A stretch of DNA of 41,810 nt. Origin: Marilutibacter chinensis. GTDB taxonomy: Bacteria; Pseudomonadota; Gammaproteobacteria; Xanthomonadales; Xanthomonadaceae. Where the stretch lies: assembly GCF_021725675.1 (NCBI RefSeq), contig NZ_JAKJPO010000011.1, forward strand, positions 1 through 41,810, in the 5' to 3' direction. Every line of letters starts with the position of its first letter. Position 1 is the first letter of the stretch. Position numbers and translations under genes: made by a program. The notes under the pieces were generated by a model that saw nothing but the letters and a program-made list of their open reading frames with translations, was not told where the DNA came from and made no database searches. This document shows positions 8,282-17,004 of this stretch, one piece after another.

Positions 8282-9064
8282 ATGTGTCTGATCGCCGTGG
8301 CCTGGCAGGCCCACCCGAGGTACCGGCTGGCGTTGATCGCCAACCGCGACGAATTCCACGAGCGCCCGACCGCCGCCGCAGGTCCGGACCCGGTCGATCC
8401 CGATCTGTACGGCGGCCGCGACCTGCTGCAGGGGGGCAGCTGGCTGATGGTGTCGGCGCGACGCCGTCTGGCCGCGGTCACCAATGTCCGCACCGGCCCC
8501 GCCCCGGCCACCGCGCCGCGCTCGCGCGGGCGCCTGGTGCGCGAATTCGCCGCCACGCGAATGCCCGTCGACGGCTGGCTGGCCAGGCTGTCGATCGAAG
8601 CGCAGGACTATGGTCGATTCAACCTGATGATCTGGGATGGCGAAACCCTCGGCTTCGCCAGCAACCATCCCGCATTCGTCCGCGCGGACGTGACGTCCGG
8701 CCTGCACGCGATGTCGAACGGCGCGTTCGACGCGCCATGGCCGAAAAGCGGGCATGCGACACGGGCGCTGCAGGAGTGGCTGGATGGCCCGCTGGCGTTG
8801 TCGCGCGAGCGTCACGACGCCGACAGCCTGATGCCGCTGCTCGATGCGCTGGCCGAAACCACGCCGGCACCGGACGGGCAGCTGCCCGACACCGGCGTTG
8901 GCCTGGAACTGGAACGGATGCTGTCGCCGGCATTCGTCAGCGGCGATCGTTACGGCACCCGTTGCAGCACGGTGGTGCTGGTCGAGGACGACGCGATCAC
9001 CTTCTTCGAGCGCCGATTCGGCCCGAACGGTAAGCGGCTGGGCGACACACTCGAGGTGCTGTAG
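8282..9064 (+). CDS. TANGO2/NRDE-family protein
   Basis: The 260-aa protein starts MCLIAVAWQ and contains ALIANRDEFHERP, the defining NRDE motif, and GGRDLLQGGSWL. Cys2 is the conserved residue proposed as an N-terminal nucleophile (Ntn-hydrolase-like) in this family, and this fixes the start at 8282. Bacterial members are cytoplasmic; the animal relative TANGO2 has been linked to haem and lipid handling, but the bacterial role is not settled. Length and the C-terminal RYGTRCSTVVL block are as expected for a full-length member. It ends 90 bases before a hairpin between two convergent genes. Confidence 0.9.
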   Translation: MCLIAVAWQAHPRYRLALIANRDEFHERPTAAAGPDPVDPDLYGGRDLLQGGSWLMVSARRRLAAVTNVRTGPAPATAPRSRGRLVREFAATRMPVDGWLARLSIEAQDYGRFNLMIWDGETLGFASNHPAFVRADVTSGLHAMSNGAFDAPWPKSGHATRALQEWLDGPLALSRERHDADSLMPLLDALAETTPAPDGQLPDTGVGLELERMLSPAFVSGDRYGTRCSTVVLVEDDAITFFERRFGPNGKRLGDTLEVL

Positions 9065-9153
9065 CGGCACCGCACCGGGCGGCTCGCGCGCCGTCTGCGA
9101 CATGGCGGCGACGACCGCGTCGGGGGGCCGGGGACCTCCGATCCATTCCCTTC

Positions 9154-9176
9154 CCCCAACGGGTCCATCGTTGGGG
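9154..9176. terminator. Hairpin between convergent genes
   Basis: CCCCAACG-ggtccat-CGTTGGGG forms a perfect 8-bp stem with a 7-base loop midway between the TANGO2-like gene (ending 9064) and the minus-strand gene ending at 9315. There is no T-tract on either side, so if it is a terminator it acts as a bidirectional stem without the classic U-run. Confidence 0.5.
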
Positions 9177-9314
9177 AAGCGCATAGGCCTTGCCGCTGTC
9201 CTTCAGCTCCTTGAAGAAAGACAACCGCCGCGCCAGTGCCTGCGGTCTCCGTCGCTTCGCTCCAGCCCTGTCCACGATCCCGACCAGGGACGGCGGAGCC
9301 GGCCAGAACTCTCC

Positions 9315-9758
9315 CTAGCGCCGGCCGCTCCCGTCCCCGCGCGACCACGGCCACCAGCCGCGGCCGCTGCGCGCGTACCGGTCGGCGGCACGTTCGAAGC
9401 GGTTGCGCACGCTGACGCCGCCGCACAGTAGATAGAGCGGCAGGAACAGCGGGCCGAGCACCATGTACTGGTATACGTGGGCGCGCTCGTGGTCGGCCAG
9501 GACGATCCCCGGCTCGTCGCCGTGGCCGGCACGATGAGCGTAGGTCAGGCAGCCGCTATCGAGGCTGGTGCCGGTATGCAGGATCACGTTGCCGAGGGTC
9601 AGCGCCCCGCCCGGCCCCCAGGGCCAGCACTGGAACACCAGCGCGCAATCGCGCGGACGCAGGCGGGCATGGGCGCCGAATGCCAGCCCGACCGCGCCGG
9701 CCAGCAGGCCCAGTACGGTGTTGGGCGCGGTCCAGACGACGCCCAGGACCAGCAGCAA
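9315..9758 (-). CDS. Hypothetical membrane protein with HERAH motif
   Basis: The frame encodes about 148-154 aa: a hydrophobic N-terminus (LLLVLGVVWTAPNTVLGLLAGAVGL), a middle with CWPWGPGGALTLGNVILHTG, then DHERAHVYQYMVLGPLFLPLYLL and a basic tail (FERAADRYA). HERAH is an HExxH zinc-site pattern and GPLFLPLYLL is a second membrane segment. I believe similar proteins occur in other xanthomonads but know no function. The start is uncertain: TTG at 9758, or a CTG at 9779 overlapping the stop of the PspC gene. It lies directly downstream of the PspC gene and is probably coupled to it. Confidence 0.6.
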   Translation of the reverse strand: MLLVLGVVWTAPNTVLGLLAGAVGLAFGAHARLRPRDCALVFQCWPWGPGGALTLGNVILHTGTSLDSGCLTYAHRAGHGDEPGIVLADHERAHVYQYMVLGPLFLPLYLLCGGVSVRNRFERAADRYARSGRGWWPWSRGDGSGRR

Positions 9759-9775
9759 CGTTCGGACGCAAGGCT

Positions 9776-9979
9776 TCAGTCGGTTTCTTCCGGCATCAGC
9801 AGCCACAGGATCAGATACACGATGATGCCGGGGAACGCGGCGGATGCGATCGAGACGATCACGAACACGATCCGCAGCAGGGTCGCGTTCCAGCCGAAGC
9901 GCCGGGCGATACCGCCCATGACGCCGGCGATCATCCTGTCGTGTCGGGACCGCGTGAACGGTCGCGCTTTGTCGGTCAT
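9776..9979 (-). CDS. Small PspC-domain membrane protein
   Basis: The 67-aa product is essentially one PspC domain. A basic N-terminus leads to the signature RMIAGVMGGIARRFGWNATLLRIVFV, followed by a transmembrane helix (IVSIASAAFPGIIVYLILWLLM) and an acidic end PEETD. PspC domains sense membrane stress in the phage-shock system. Short stand-alone copies like this are widespread and lack the C-terminal leucine-zipper part of the E. coli protein. No pspA, pspB or pspF homologue is near, so a role in the classic Psp response is not shown. Confidence 0.85.
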   Translation of the reverse strand: MTDKARPFTRSRHDRMIAGVMGGIARRFGWNATLLRIVFVIVSIASAAFPGIIVYLILWLLMPEETD

Positions 9980-10024
9980 GACTGGGGGCTCCTTGGTACT
10001 CCGAGTGGCGCGAGTCTCGGACTG

Positions 10025-10429
10025 TCAACGTGACGACGGCGTTCGTTTGCGGATCGCGTCGAGCGCCCGTTGCAACCAGCTCGCGGAGGGTTCGGCTTCC
10101 TTGCCCGGACAGCGGACCTGGTAGGCACGTCCGCTGATACTGCTCTGGGTTCCGGCGCGCACGATGAACTGCTCGGCCGACGCGATCATGTCACGCTCGA
10201 CCAACCAGTCCAGCTTGCGACGCAGGTGCGACTGCGCGCGCTCCGGACCGTACCAGCGGCCATTGCGCTGGAACTGGCAACCGGAGGCGCCAAGCACGGC
10301 GATGAGTCGTTCGATCTCGGCCGCGCTTGCCGGCGACAATGCGGCCGCGGCGGGCAACGGCGCAAGCATCGCCACACACGCCAGTGCGGCGATCCGCAAG
10401 CGCCTGCTCCTCGTGCGTCCGCCGGTCAA
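10025..10429 (-). CDS. DUF5329 (YfeK-like) periplasmic protein
   Basis: The product has a signal peptide (RIAALACVAMLAPLPAAAA) followed by EIERLIAVLGASGCQFQRNG, SHLRRKLDWL, AEQFIVRAGTQSSISGRAYQVRCPG and a C-terminal WLQRALDAIR, which is the DUF5329/YfeK pattern throughout. Two cysteines (in SGCQF and VRCPG) could form a disulfide. The function of the family is unknown. A TTG at 10429 overlaps the TGA stop of phaC (TTGA junction), and no better start precedes the signal peptide, so I use it; TTG codons a few residues later are alternatives. It is likely the last gene of the phaE-phaC operon. Confidence 0.75.
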   Translation of the reverse strand: MTGGRTRSRRLRIAALACVAMLAPLPAAAALSPASAAEIERLIAVLGASGCQFQRNGRWYGPERAQSHLRRKLDWLVERDMIASAEQFIVRAGTQSSISGRAYQVRCPGKEAEPSASWLQRALDAIRKRTPSSR

Positions 10430-11511
10430 GGCCCGCGTGCCTGCAGCCAGTCGTGGACCGAGTCCGGCACCTCGCGCTGGGCGCGGCTGGAAACATAGAT
10501 GCCGATATGGCCGCCGCGGAAGGAATGCTCGGTGTAGTCGGCCGTTCCGACCAGTCCACCGAGCGCCTGCGACGCGGCTGGCGGCACCAGATGGTCCTGC
10601 TGGGCATAGATGTTCAGCACCGGCATGGTGATCCGCGCGAGGTCGACCTCGCGACCGCCGATGCGGATGCCGCCGTTCACGAACCCGTTGCCCTGGTAGA
10701 ACATCTTGATGAACTGGCGGAATGCCTCGCCGGCGAGATCGGGCGAGTCGAAGATCCACTTCTCCATCCGCAGGAAGTCCTCGACCGCCTGCTTGTTGTC
10801 GAGGATGTCGACCAGGCCGACGTACTTCTGCACGAACAGCCGCCACGGCTTCAGCGTCAGGTAGCACCAGTTCATCAGGTCGGCCGGAACGTTGCCGAGG
10901 GTGTCGACGAACTGATCGACGTCGATGTTGCGGGTCCAGTGCGAGAGCATGTTGTCGTCGGTGTGGAAATCGACCGGCGTCACCATCGTCACCAGGTTGC
11001 GCACCTTGTCCGGGTTCAGCGACGCGTAGCACAGCGAGAACGCACCGCCCTGGCAGATCCCGAGCAGGTTGATCGCGTCCTGGCCGCTCGCCTGGCGCAG
11101 GTGGTCCACGGCGCCGCCGAGGAAGCGCTGGATGTAGTCCTCCAGCTCCAGGTAGCGATCGGAACGGTCCGGGTAGCCCCAATCGAGGATGTAGACGTCC
11201 TCGCCGCGTTCGAGCAGGCCGCGCACGATCGACTTGTCGGCCTGCAGGTCGGTCATGTAGGGCCTGTTGACCAGGGCGTAGACGATCAGCAGCGGCACCT
11301 TCGAGGTCGGCGGTTGCTCGCCGCGGAAGCGGTAGAGCACCACCCGGCCATCGCGCCAGACCTCCTCCTTGCCGGTCGCCCCGTAATTGACGTCCTCGAC
11401 CTGGCGCAGCGTGTCGAGGCCGGCGCGCAGCTTGTTCTGCAGCTCCATCGCCTCCCTGGCCAGGGATTCGGCGGTGAAGTTCAACGGCGCATTGATGTCG
11501 ATACGGCCCAT
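10426..11511 (-). CDS. phaC: Class III PHA synthase, catalytic subunit PhaC
   Basis: The enzyme polymerises (R)-3-hydroxyacyl-CoA (mainly 3-hydroxybutyryl-CoA) to polyhydroxyalkanoate on cytoplasmic granules. At 361 aa it has the short length of class III PhaC (class I is near 590 aa). The alpha/beta-hydrolase fold shows the lipase-like box GICQGG with catalytic Cys153, then Asp306 (AQQDHLVPP) and His335 (GGHIGIYVS). The spacing matches the Allochromatium vinosum triad (149/302/331) with a constant offset of 4. The ATG at 11511 follows the phaE stop after one base, so the two subunits are translated together. The C-terminus overlaps the start of the DUF5329 gene. Confidence 0.95.
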   Translation of the reverse strand: MGRIDINAPLNFTAESLAREAMELQNKLRAGLDTLRQVEDVNYGATGKEEVWRDGRVVLYRFRGEQPPTSKVPLLIVYALVNRPYMTDLQADKSIVRGLLERGEDVYILDWGYPDRSDRYLELEDYIQRFLGGAVDHLRQASGQDAINLLGICQGGAFSLCYASLNPDKVRNLVTMVTPVDFHTDDNMLSHWTRNIDVDQFVDTLGNVPADLMNWCYLTLKPWRLFVQKYVGLVDILDNKQAVEDFLRMEKWIFDSPDLAGEAFRQFIKMFYQGNGFVNGGIRIGGREVDLARITMPVLNIYAQQDHLVPPAASQALGGLVGTADYTEHSFRGGHIGIYVSSRAQREVPDSVHDWLQARGP

Positions 11512-11512
11512 C

Positions 11513-12622
11513 TCAGCGGCCTCCCTTGCTCGCGGTGCGGCTGGCCGGGGTCTTCTTCTTCGCGGCGGCCTTCCCGACCGGCGCCTTCTTCGCCGCAACC
11601 TTCCCTGCCGCCGTCTTCTTCGCGGGCGGCCGGGCCGCCCGGCCCGTCGATGACGCGCCCGCGACGTTGCGTGTCGTCGTCCCCTCCGCGGCAACGGATG
11701 CCGCCTCCGCTTGCCAGGCATCGCGCAGTCGCCGCAGCTCGCGCTCGAGCTGGACGATCTTGCGGTGCGCGGAGTCGATCTCGGTCCGCGACGGCATTCC
11801 GAACAGCCCGGCGACCAGTTCCACCTCGTGCTGGATCGCCGCGCGCAGGCGCATCTGCGCATTGACCATCTCGCCGAAGTCCTCGCGGTAGCGGGCCGAC
11901 ATCGCGACCTCGGCGTAGGCTTCCTCGGCGGCATCGATCCACAGGTCGAACAGCGCCCGTGCCGAACCCAGTTGGCGGCCGGGTTCGGCATGCGCCTCCA
12001 GCTTGCGCTCGAAGTGCCGGAAGGCACGCTGGCCGGCCTCGGCCATCAATGCGTTGCAGGCCTGGCTGCGCTGCTGGTAGTCCAGATGCAACCGGGCGAT
12101 GCGCTGCCAACGCTGCTGATGCTCGCGGCTGAAGCCGAACGCGGGCATCCCCAGCCAGTTGCGGCCCTCGCCCTGCAGTGCGGCGATGAACGGCGCCGCC
12201 TGTTCCATCCACTGGTCGAAGCCCTGCTGGCCGCGTCCGCCCATGCTGGCGAACACGTCGGCGAACGGATTGGCCTGACCACCGCCGAGCATCTGCTTCC
12301 AGGTTTCCACGATCTCGGACACGGGCGGATTCTGGCCGGCGAAACCCGCGGCGAGCTGCTGGATGCGGCCGAACCAGTCGCGGGCCTGACGGTCGAAGCG
12401 CCCGACCGCGGCATTGGCGTCGGGCTGCGCACCGCGCGCCAGCTGCGACCACCAGCCGATCGCCTCGTCCCAGCCGGGAACGCCGGTCGGCGAGGCGGAG
12501 CCCGGCCGTGTCGACGCCCCGCCGTCGGGAACGGCCGCACCGGTGCGCATCATCTCGCCCCACTGGTTCCAGTACTGCTTCGCTAGCGACTCGAAATCGC
12601 CGCCGAACGGGTTGTTTGCCAT
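11513..12622 (-). CDS. phaE: Class III PHA synthase, subunit PhaE, with histone-like tail
   Basis: PhaE is the non-catalytic partner required for class III synthase activity. The 369-aa protein starts MANNPFGGDFESLAKQYWNQ (SD GGAGGG about 5 bases before ATG 12622) and contains PhaE-type blocks: FGFSREHQQRWQRIARL and WIDAAEEAYAEVAMSARYRE with a helical dimerising region. The last ~50 residues are not part of the usual domain: they are rich in Ala/Lys/Pro with repeated AKK-type units (PAKKTAAGKVAAKK, then APVGKAAAKKKTPASRTASK), like histone H1 or the DNA-binding tail of the phasin PhaF. This could tether granules to the nucleoid, which is inference. It is the first gene of the phaE-phaC-DUF5329 operon. 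Confidence 0.92.
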   Translation of the reverse strand: MANNPFGGDFESLAKQYWNQWGEMMRTGAAVPDGGASTRPGSASPTGVPGWDEAIGWWSQLARGAQPDANAAVGRFDRQARDWFGRIQQLAAGFAGQNPPVSEIVETWKQMLGGGQANPFADVFASMGGRGQQGFDQWMEQAAPFIAALQGEGRNWLGMPAFGFSREHQQRWQRIARLHLDYQQRSQACNALMAEAGQRAFRHFERKLEAHAEPGRQLGSARALFDLWIDAAEEAYAEVAMSARYREDFGEMVNAQMRLRAAIQHEVELVAGLFGMPSRTEIDSAHRKIVQLERELRRLRDAWQAEAASVAAEGTTTRNVAGASSTGRAARPPAKKTAAGKVAAKKAPVGKAAAKKKTPASRTASKGGR

Positions 12623-12645
12623 GGCGCCCTCCAAGACTGGGGCCG

Positions 12646-12651
12646 ATCATA
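12646..12651 (-). promoter_or_regulatory. Extended -10 element upstream of phaE
   Basis: The minus strand reads TGCTATGAT, an extended -10 (TGnTATGAT) whose hexamer lies 24 bases before the phaE ATG. This would give a short leader carrying the GGAGGG ribosome-binding site. The -35 region is not recognisable, as often found with extended -10 promoters. Confidence 0.5.
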
Positions 12652-12709
12652 GCAATCGCATGTTCATTCCACGTGCCAGCGCCATGCCGGCAGCGCGGGA
12701 ACTGCCGGT

Positions 12710-13324
12710 TCAGGGCTTCGGGATGTGCAGGGTCTTGCTGATCATCAGCGAGCCCGACAGCGCGAACATCAGCACCAGCGGATGCAGCTGCCAGGGACCG
12801 AGCTGGACGACGCCCAGCCAGATGTCGGCGCCGGTCGCGCCCTGCCACGCGGCGATCGCCAGCACCACGACCAGCAGCAGACTGGTCGGAATCGGCGTGC
12901 CCTCGAAGTGACTGACCTTGTCGTCCTCGCCGGACAGCTGCTCGGCGGTGACGTTGTAGCGGGCCAGCCGGCTCACCCCGCAGCCGACGAAATAGCTCAG
13001 CACCAGCCAGTCCCAGCCCCCCTGCAGACCGCATGCATAGGCCAGTGCCGCCGGCGCGACGCCGAACGAGATGATGTCGGCCAGCGAGTCGAGTTCGCGC
13101 CCCAGGGTCGATGCCGACTTGCGCCAGCGCGCGATGCGGCCGTCGAGCGCATCGAACACGAACGCCAGCGGGATCAGCGCCATCCCGACCAGCAGATCAC
13201 GCAACTGTCCGCTCTGCAGGTAGCGCATCGAGGCGAATACCGCGCCCGTGCCGCAGATCGCGTTGGAGAGCGTGAACCAGTCCGCGAGGTGGAACTCGCG
13301 GAGCATCGAGAAATGGCGCGGCAT
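12710..13324 (-). CDS. pssA: CDP-diacylglycerol-serine O-phosphatidyltransferase
   Basis: The enzyme makes phosphatidylserine from CDP-diacylglycerol and serine, the first committed step to phosphatidylethanolamine, in the inner membrane. The CDP-alcohol phosphatidyltransferase signature D-x2-D-G-x2-A-R-x8-G-x3-D-x3-D is complete in DALDGRIARWRKSASTLG followed by RELDSLAD. The rest is hydrophobic with several membrane helices (ALIPLAFVF, LVLSYFVGCGVSRLARYNV, SLLLVVVLAIAAW). ISFGVAPAALAY and HFEGTPIPTSLLL are typical of the integral-membrane (subclass II) PssA. I start at ATG 13324 (MPRHFSMLREF), giving 204 aa; an in-frame ATG three codons earlier is possible. It is on the same strand as phaE but with its own ~90-base gap. 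Confidence 0.9.
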   Translation of the reverse strand: MPRHFSMLREFHLADWFTLSNAICGTGAVFASMRYLQSGQLRDLLVGMALIPLAFVFDALDGRIARWRKSASTLGRELDSLADIISFGVAPAALAYACGLQGGWDWLVLSYFVGCGVSRLARYNVTAEQLSGEDDKVSHFEGTPIPTSLLLVVVLAIAAWQGATGADIWLGVVQLGPWQLHPLVLMFALSGSLMISKTLHIPKP

Positions 13325-13538
13325 CGGGACCATCGTGCATGCGGCCGGATCGGCCCTCGGCGCCAGCGTGCCAAATGTTGCCGCAATGCTGCAAGACTCC
13401 TGCGATCCGTGGCTGGAAGCGGCGATCACCGCATCGCCAGGACGGTCAGATCATGTTCTGTGAAAGCCGGCACGGCGGGCCTGCCGGGCACCGCTATAGT
13501 CGCGGAGTCGGATACACGTTCACTGGGGAAACGCACCG

Positions 13539-15416
13539 ATGTCCATGCTCGAGAAGGTCCTGCAGGGCCTGCGCGACGACCGCGCGCCCCGTCCGGACCG
13601 CGAACCGGCGGTCGCCGACGTCCGCCCTGCCATTCCCGCACCGTCGCCGTCGCCGTCGCCTGCACCGGCGCTCCGCGCGGACGCCGGATTCCTCGCCCGC
13701 CGCTATGGCGACGGTCTGCGGATCGCGACCCAGGCCCATCTGGGCGACAACGCCGGCGGTCCGACGTCGACCGCGGCGCCCTACGAGGGCCGTCGCAGGA
13801 TCGCGCGCAGCTCGCCGCCGCAGCTGCTGACGCTGGCGCGGGCACCGTTCGCGGTGCGGATGCTGTCCAACCTCAGCTACGGCATCACGCCGCAGAGCCT
13901 GGCCGAGTTCAATGCGCTGGGCGACAACGATGCCGAGCGTCTGGCCAACTACGTCGACTGGCAGCTGGACTGGACCGCGATCGACGACAGCGCGCTGGAG
14001 AGCCGGCTCTCCGGCGCCGGCTACGGCACGCTCGACAAGCCGCTCACCCGGCTGTGGAGCGAACACGTGCTCGGCAATCCCGAATACTCGGTGCGCATGC
14101 GGCCCGCGTGGGAAGTGCAGCGCGCCGCTTTCGTGCGTGCGACCTATTCCAGGCGCCAGCTGCGCGAGGTCGTGGTCAACTTCTGGCACGACCACTTCAA
14201 CGTCACCGCCGGCGACTATTCGGCGGGGCCGGTCTACGTGCACTACGACCGCGACGTGATCCGCCGGCATGCGCTGGGCAACTTCCGCGCGATGCTCGAA
14301 GCGGTCGCGACCAGCCCGGCGATGCTGTACTACCTCGACAATGTCTCCAACACCCGCGCCGGCCCGAACGAGAACTGGGCGCGCGAGCTGCTCGAACTGC
14401 ACACGCTGGGCGCGGAGAACTACCTCGGTTTCATGGACCCGTTCCAGGTGCCGCCGGATCCGGTCGATCCCGATTATCCGTCCGGCTACACCGACATCGA
14501 CGTCTACGAGACTTCCTCCGCCTTCACCGGCTGGAGCCTGAAGAACGGGCACTGGGAATTCCCCGACGACAACGACGGCACCTTCGTTTATCGCCAGTCC
14601 TGGCACGACGCCGGCCCCAAGTTCGTGCTCGGACGGCTGCTGAACCCGGAACAGCCGGCGATGAAGGACGGCCGCGACATCCTCGACCGGCTCGCCAGCC
14701 ATCCGGCAGTCGCGCGCTTCGTCTGCGGCAAGCTGATCCGGCGCTTCGTCGACGACGACCCGCCCGCCTCGCTGGTGCACAGCGCCGCGCAGGTATTCCG
14801 CCAGCACTGGCGGTCCGCGGACCAGATCGAGCGGGTGCTGCGCCACGTCCTGACCTCGACCGCGATGTTCAACGCGTGGGGCCAGAAGAGCCGGCGCCCG
14901 TTCGAGGCGATCGTCGCGGCGATGCGCGCGACCGGCAGCGACTGGACGCTGCGCCTGGACAACGGCACGTCCGATACGTTCATGTGGCGGCTCGGCTTCA
15001 CCGGTCACGAGCCCTACGCGTGGCCCGCGCCGAACGGCTACCCGGACACCGAGCTGGCCTGGTCGGGCGCCAACAGCCTGGCGATGGGATGGAAGCTGCT
15101 GAACTGGCTGACCGAGGCCAAGGACAACGACGCGCCGGTACTGCCGATCCTCGCGATCAGCCGCAGCCAGGTTTCGCAGTGGACCGCGACCCGGCTGGTC
15201 GACTACTGGTGCAACCGCCTGCTCGGACGCAGGCCGGGCAACGCGCGCCGGCAGACCCTGATCGGCTTCATGGCGCAGAACGGCGACCCAGCCAGCCACG
15301 TGATCGCCGATACCAATGCCTGGGCCGGCAACGACCTGAAGAACCACTACAACCAGGAACGGTTGCGCAGCATGGTCTCGCTGATCCTGATGTCCCCCGA
15401 GTTCCTGAGCCGTTGA
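13539..15416 (+). CDS. DUF1800 family protein
   Basis: The 625-aa protein matches DUF1800 throughout. RAPFAVRMLSNLSYGITPQSL is the N-terminal DUF1800 block, VVNFWHDHFNV and ENWARELLELHTLGAENY are the two best-conserved motifs, and DVYETSSAFTGWSL and RFVCGKLIRRFV follow. No clear signal peptide is visible: the N-terminus is MSMLEKVLQGLRDDRAPRP, followed by a Pro/Ser-rich linker (RPAIPAPSPSPSPAPAL). DUF1800 genes nearly always sit just before a DUF1501 gene, as here (10-base gap). The biochemical function is unknown, and export as a complex with the Tat-borne partner is possible. A TATAGT at 13495-13500 is a candidate -10. Confidence 0.92.
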   Translation: MSMLEKVLQGLRDDRAPRPDREPAVADVRPAIPAPSPSPSPAPALRADAGFLARRYGDGLRIATQAHLGDNAGGPTSTAAPYEGRRRIARSSPPQLLTLARAPFAVRMLSNLSYGITPQSLAEFNALGDNDAERLANYVDWQLDWTAIDDSALESRLSGAGYGTLDKPLTRLWSEHVLGNPEYSVRMRPAWEVQRAAFVRATYSRRQLREVVVNFWHDHFNVTAGDYSAGPVYVHYDRDVIRRHALGNFRAMLEAVATSPAMLYYLDNVSNTRAGPNENWARELLELHTLGAENYLGFMDPFQVPPDPVDPDYPSGYTDIDVYETSSAFTGWSLKNGHWEFPDDNDGTFVYRQSWHDAGPKFVLGRLLNPEQPAMKDGRDILDRLASHPAVARFVCGKLIRRFVDDDPPASLVHSAAQVFRQHWRSADQIERVLRHVLTSTAMFNAWGQKSRRPFEAIVAAMRATGSDWTLRLDNGTSDTFMWRLGFTGHEPYAWPAPNGYPDTELAWSGANSLAMGWKLLNWLTEAKDNDAPVLPILAISRSQVSQWTATRLVDYWCNRLLGRRPGNARRQTLIGFMAQNGDPASHVIADTNAWAGNDLKNHYNQERLRSMVSLILMSPEFLSR

Positions 15417-15426
15417 GGAGGCGACG

Positions 15427-17004
15427 ATGAATACGATCGAAGAAAGCCGTCGCCGTTTCCTCAAGGGCTGCGCCGCCGCCTCGGCGATCGGCGCGGTCGG
15501 ACCGGGGCTGTTCTTCTCCGGCAGCGCGCATGCCGCCAACGGCCACGACACCGTGGTGTCGGTGTTCCTGCGCGGTGGCATGGACGGGCTCAACGTGGTG
15601 ATCCCGGTCGCCGGCGAAGACCGCGTGCACTACGAGCAGGCGCGCCCGGACCTGGCGATCGCCGCCAGCGGCACATACGGCGCGCTGCCACTGACGCTCG
15701 CCACCGGCAGCGCCACCGGTTTCGGACTGCACCCCGCCGCCAGCGGCCTGCGCGACCTGTGGAACGACGGTCTGCTCGCGATCGTGCAGTGCTGCGGCCT
15801 GTTGACCTCGGTGACCCGCAGTCACTTCGACGCGCAACTGTCGATCGACCTAGGCACGCCGGGCCAGCAGGGCATCGGCAGCGGCTGGCTGGCGCGTGCG
15901 CTGGCCACCCAGCCCGGCATCGGCGGCACCCCGCCGCTGCCCGGACTGGCGGTGAACAGCCGTCAGCCGGCCAACTTCAACGGCAGCACCAGCGCGCTGA
16001 CGATGAGCAGCCCGGGCGACTTCGAGCTCAATGCCGGCGCGTGGTCCTGGCAGCGGGCCCGCGACAACTCGCCGGCCGGGCTGGTCGGCGTCAATGACGT
16101 GCTGGAATCGATGTGGTCGCCAGGCGCGACCGGCCTGGAGCAGCACGGCGCCCGCGCCGAACGGGCGCTGCGGGTGATCGCCCAGCAGCCCTACGGCGCC
16201 CTGCCCGCCGACTGGCCGACGACCGCGTTCGCGCGCCAGCTGTGGACCGTCGCGCAGTCGATCCAGATGAATCTCGGCCTGCGCTACGCGACCGTCGACC
16301 TGGGCGGCTGGGACACGCACGAGGGCCAGGGCACCGCAGGCAGCGGCTATCACTATTTCCAGAACAAGATCCAGGAGCTGTCGCAGGCATTGAGCGCGTT
16401 CAACCGCACCCTCGCGGCGAGCGGTCACCTGTCGCGGGTGACCACGGTCGTGCAGTCGGAATTCGGTCGGCGCGTGCGCGAGAACGCCAACCGCGGCACC
16501 GACCACGGCTACGGCAACCCGATGCTGGTGATGGGCGGCACCGTCAACGGACGGCGCCTCTACGGCAACTGGCTCGGCCTGGATCCTCAGGTGCTGTCGC
16601 CCTACTACGGCGACGTACCGGTCACCACCGACCATCGCCGGGTGCTGTCGGAGATCCTGATCCGGCGGATGCGCAACCCGAACCTGGGTGCGGTTTTCCC
16701 CGGCTACGGCGGCTACACGCCATTGGGCCTGATGAAGGGCACCGATCTCGCCCCGGTCGGCATGGCCGTGGCCGCGGCGCCGGCGGCGGTGGCCGCTCCT
16801 GTCGCGGGAAGCCGCCCGCGACCGGCATCGCCGCGCCCGCCGCGGCCAGCATCGCCCCGGCCGGCTACGCCGCCTCCCTCGTCACGGCCCTCACCGTCTC
16901 AGCCGCGCCAGGAGCCTCCACGCGGCTGGAGCGGGCGGCTTCAGCGCGAGGTGATGCGCCTGCAGGGCCGACTGGAGCGCTGGTTGCGTGAAGTGATGCC
17001 TTGA
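15427..17004 (+). CDS. DUF1501 family protein with Tat signal and Pro-rich tail
   Basis: The 525-aa protein begins with a twin-arginine signal (ESRRRFLKGCAAASAIGAVG, cleavage near SAHA), so it is exported folded. The DUF1501 domain shows FLRGGMDGLNVVIP, DLGGWDTHEGQG, TTVVQSEFGRRVRENANRGT and DHGYGNPMLVMGG. These are metal-dependent, alkaline-phosphatase/sulfatase-like fold motifs (QSEFGR, DHG). After about residue 440 there is an unusual tail: Ala/Val-rich, then a long Pro/Arg/Ser-rich stretch (RPRPASPRPPRPASPRPA...) and a short basic helix (VMRLQGRLERWLREVM). It is preceded by a strong GAGGAGG site and pairs with the DUF1800 gene. The substrate is unknown. Confidence 0.92.
   Translation: MNTIEESRRRFLKGCAAASAIGAVGPGLFFSGSAHAANGHDTVVSVFLRGGMDGLNVVIPVAGEDRVHYEQARPDLAIAASGTYGALPLTLATGSATGFGLHPAASGLRDLWNDGLLAIVQCCGLLTSVTRSHFDAQLSIDLGTPGQQGIGSGWLARALATQPGIGGTPPLPGLAVNSRQPANFNGSTSALTMSSPGDFELNAGAWSWQRARDNSPAGLVGVNDVLESMWSPGATGLEQHGARAERALRVIAQQPYGALPADWPTTAFARQLWTVAQSIQMNLGLRYATVDLGGWDTHEGQGTAGSGYHYFQNKIQELSQALSAFNRTLAASGHLSRVTTVVQSEFGRRVRENANRGTDHGYGNPMLVMGGTVNGRRLYGNWLGLDPQVLSPYYGDVPVTTDHRRVLSEILIRRMRNPNLGAVFPGYGGYTPLGLMKGTDLAPVGMAVAAAPAAVAAPVAGSRPRPASPRPPRPASPRPATPPPSSRPSPSQPRQEPPRGWSGRLQREVMRLQGRLERWLREVMP

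Noticed and set aside
6806..9184. 792-codon open frame on the minus strand
   Set aside because: Antisense to the well-supported aminopeptidase and TANGO2-like genes, with no domain pattern.
12725..15430. 901-codon open frame on the plus strand
   Set aside because: Runs antisense to pssA and in another frame over the DUF1800 gene; low-complexity Arg-rich product.
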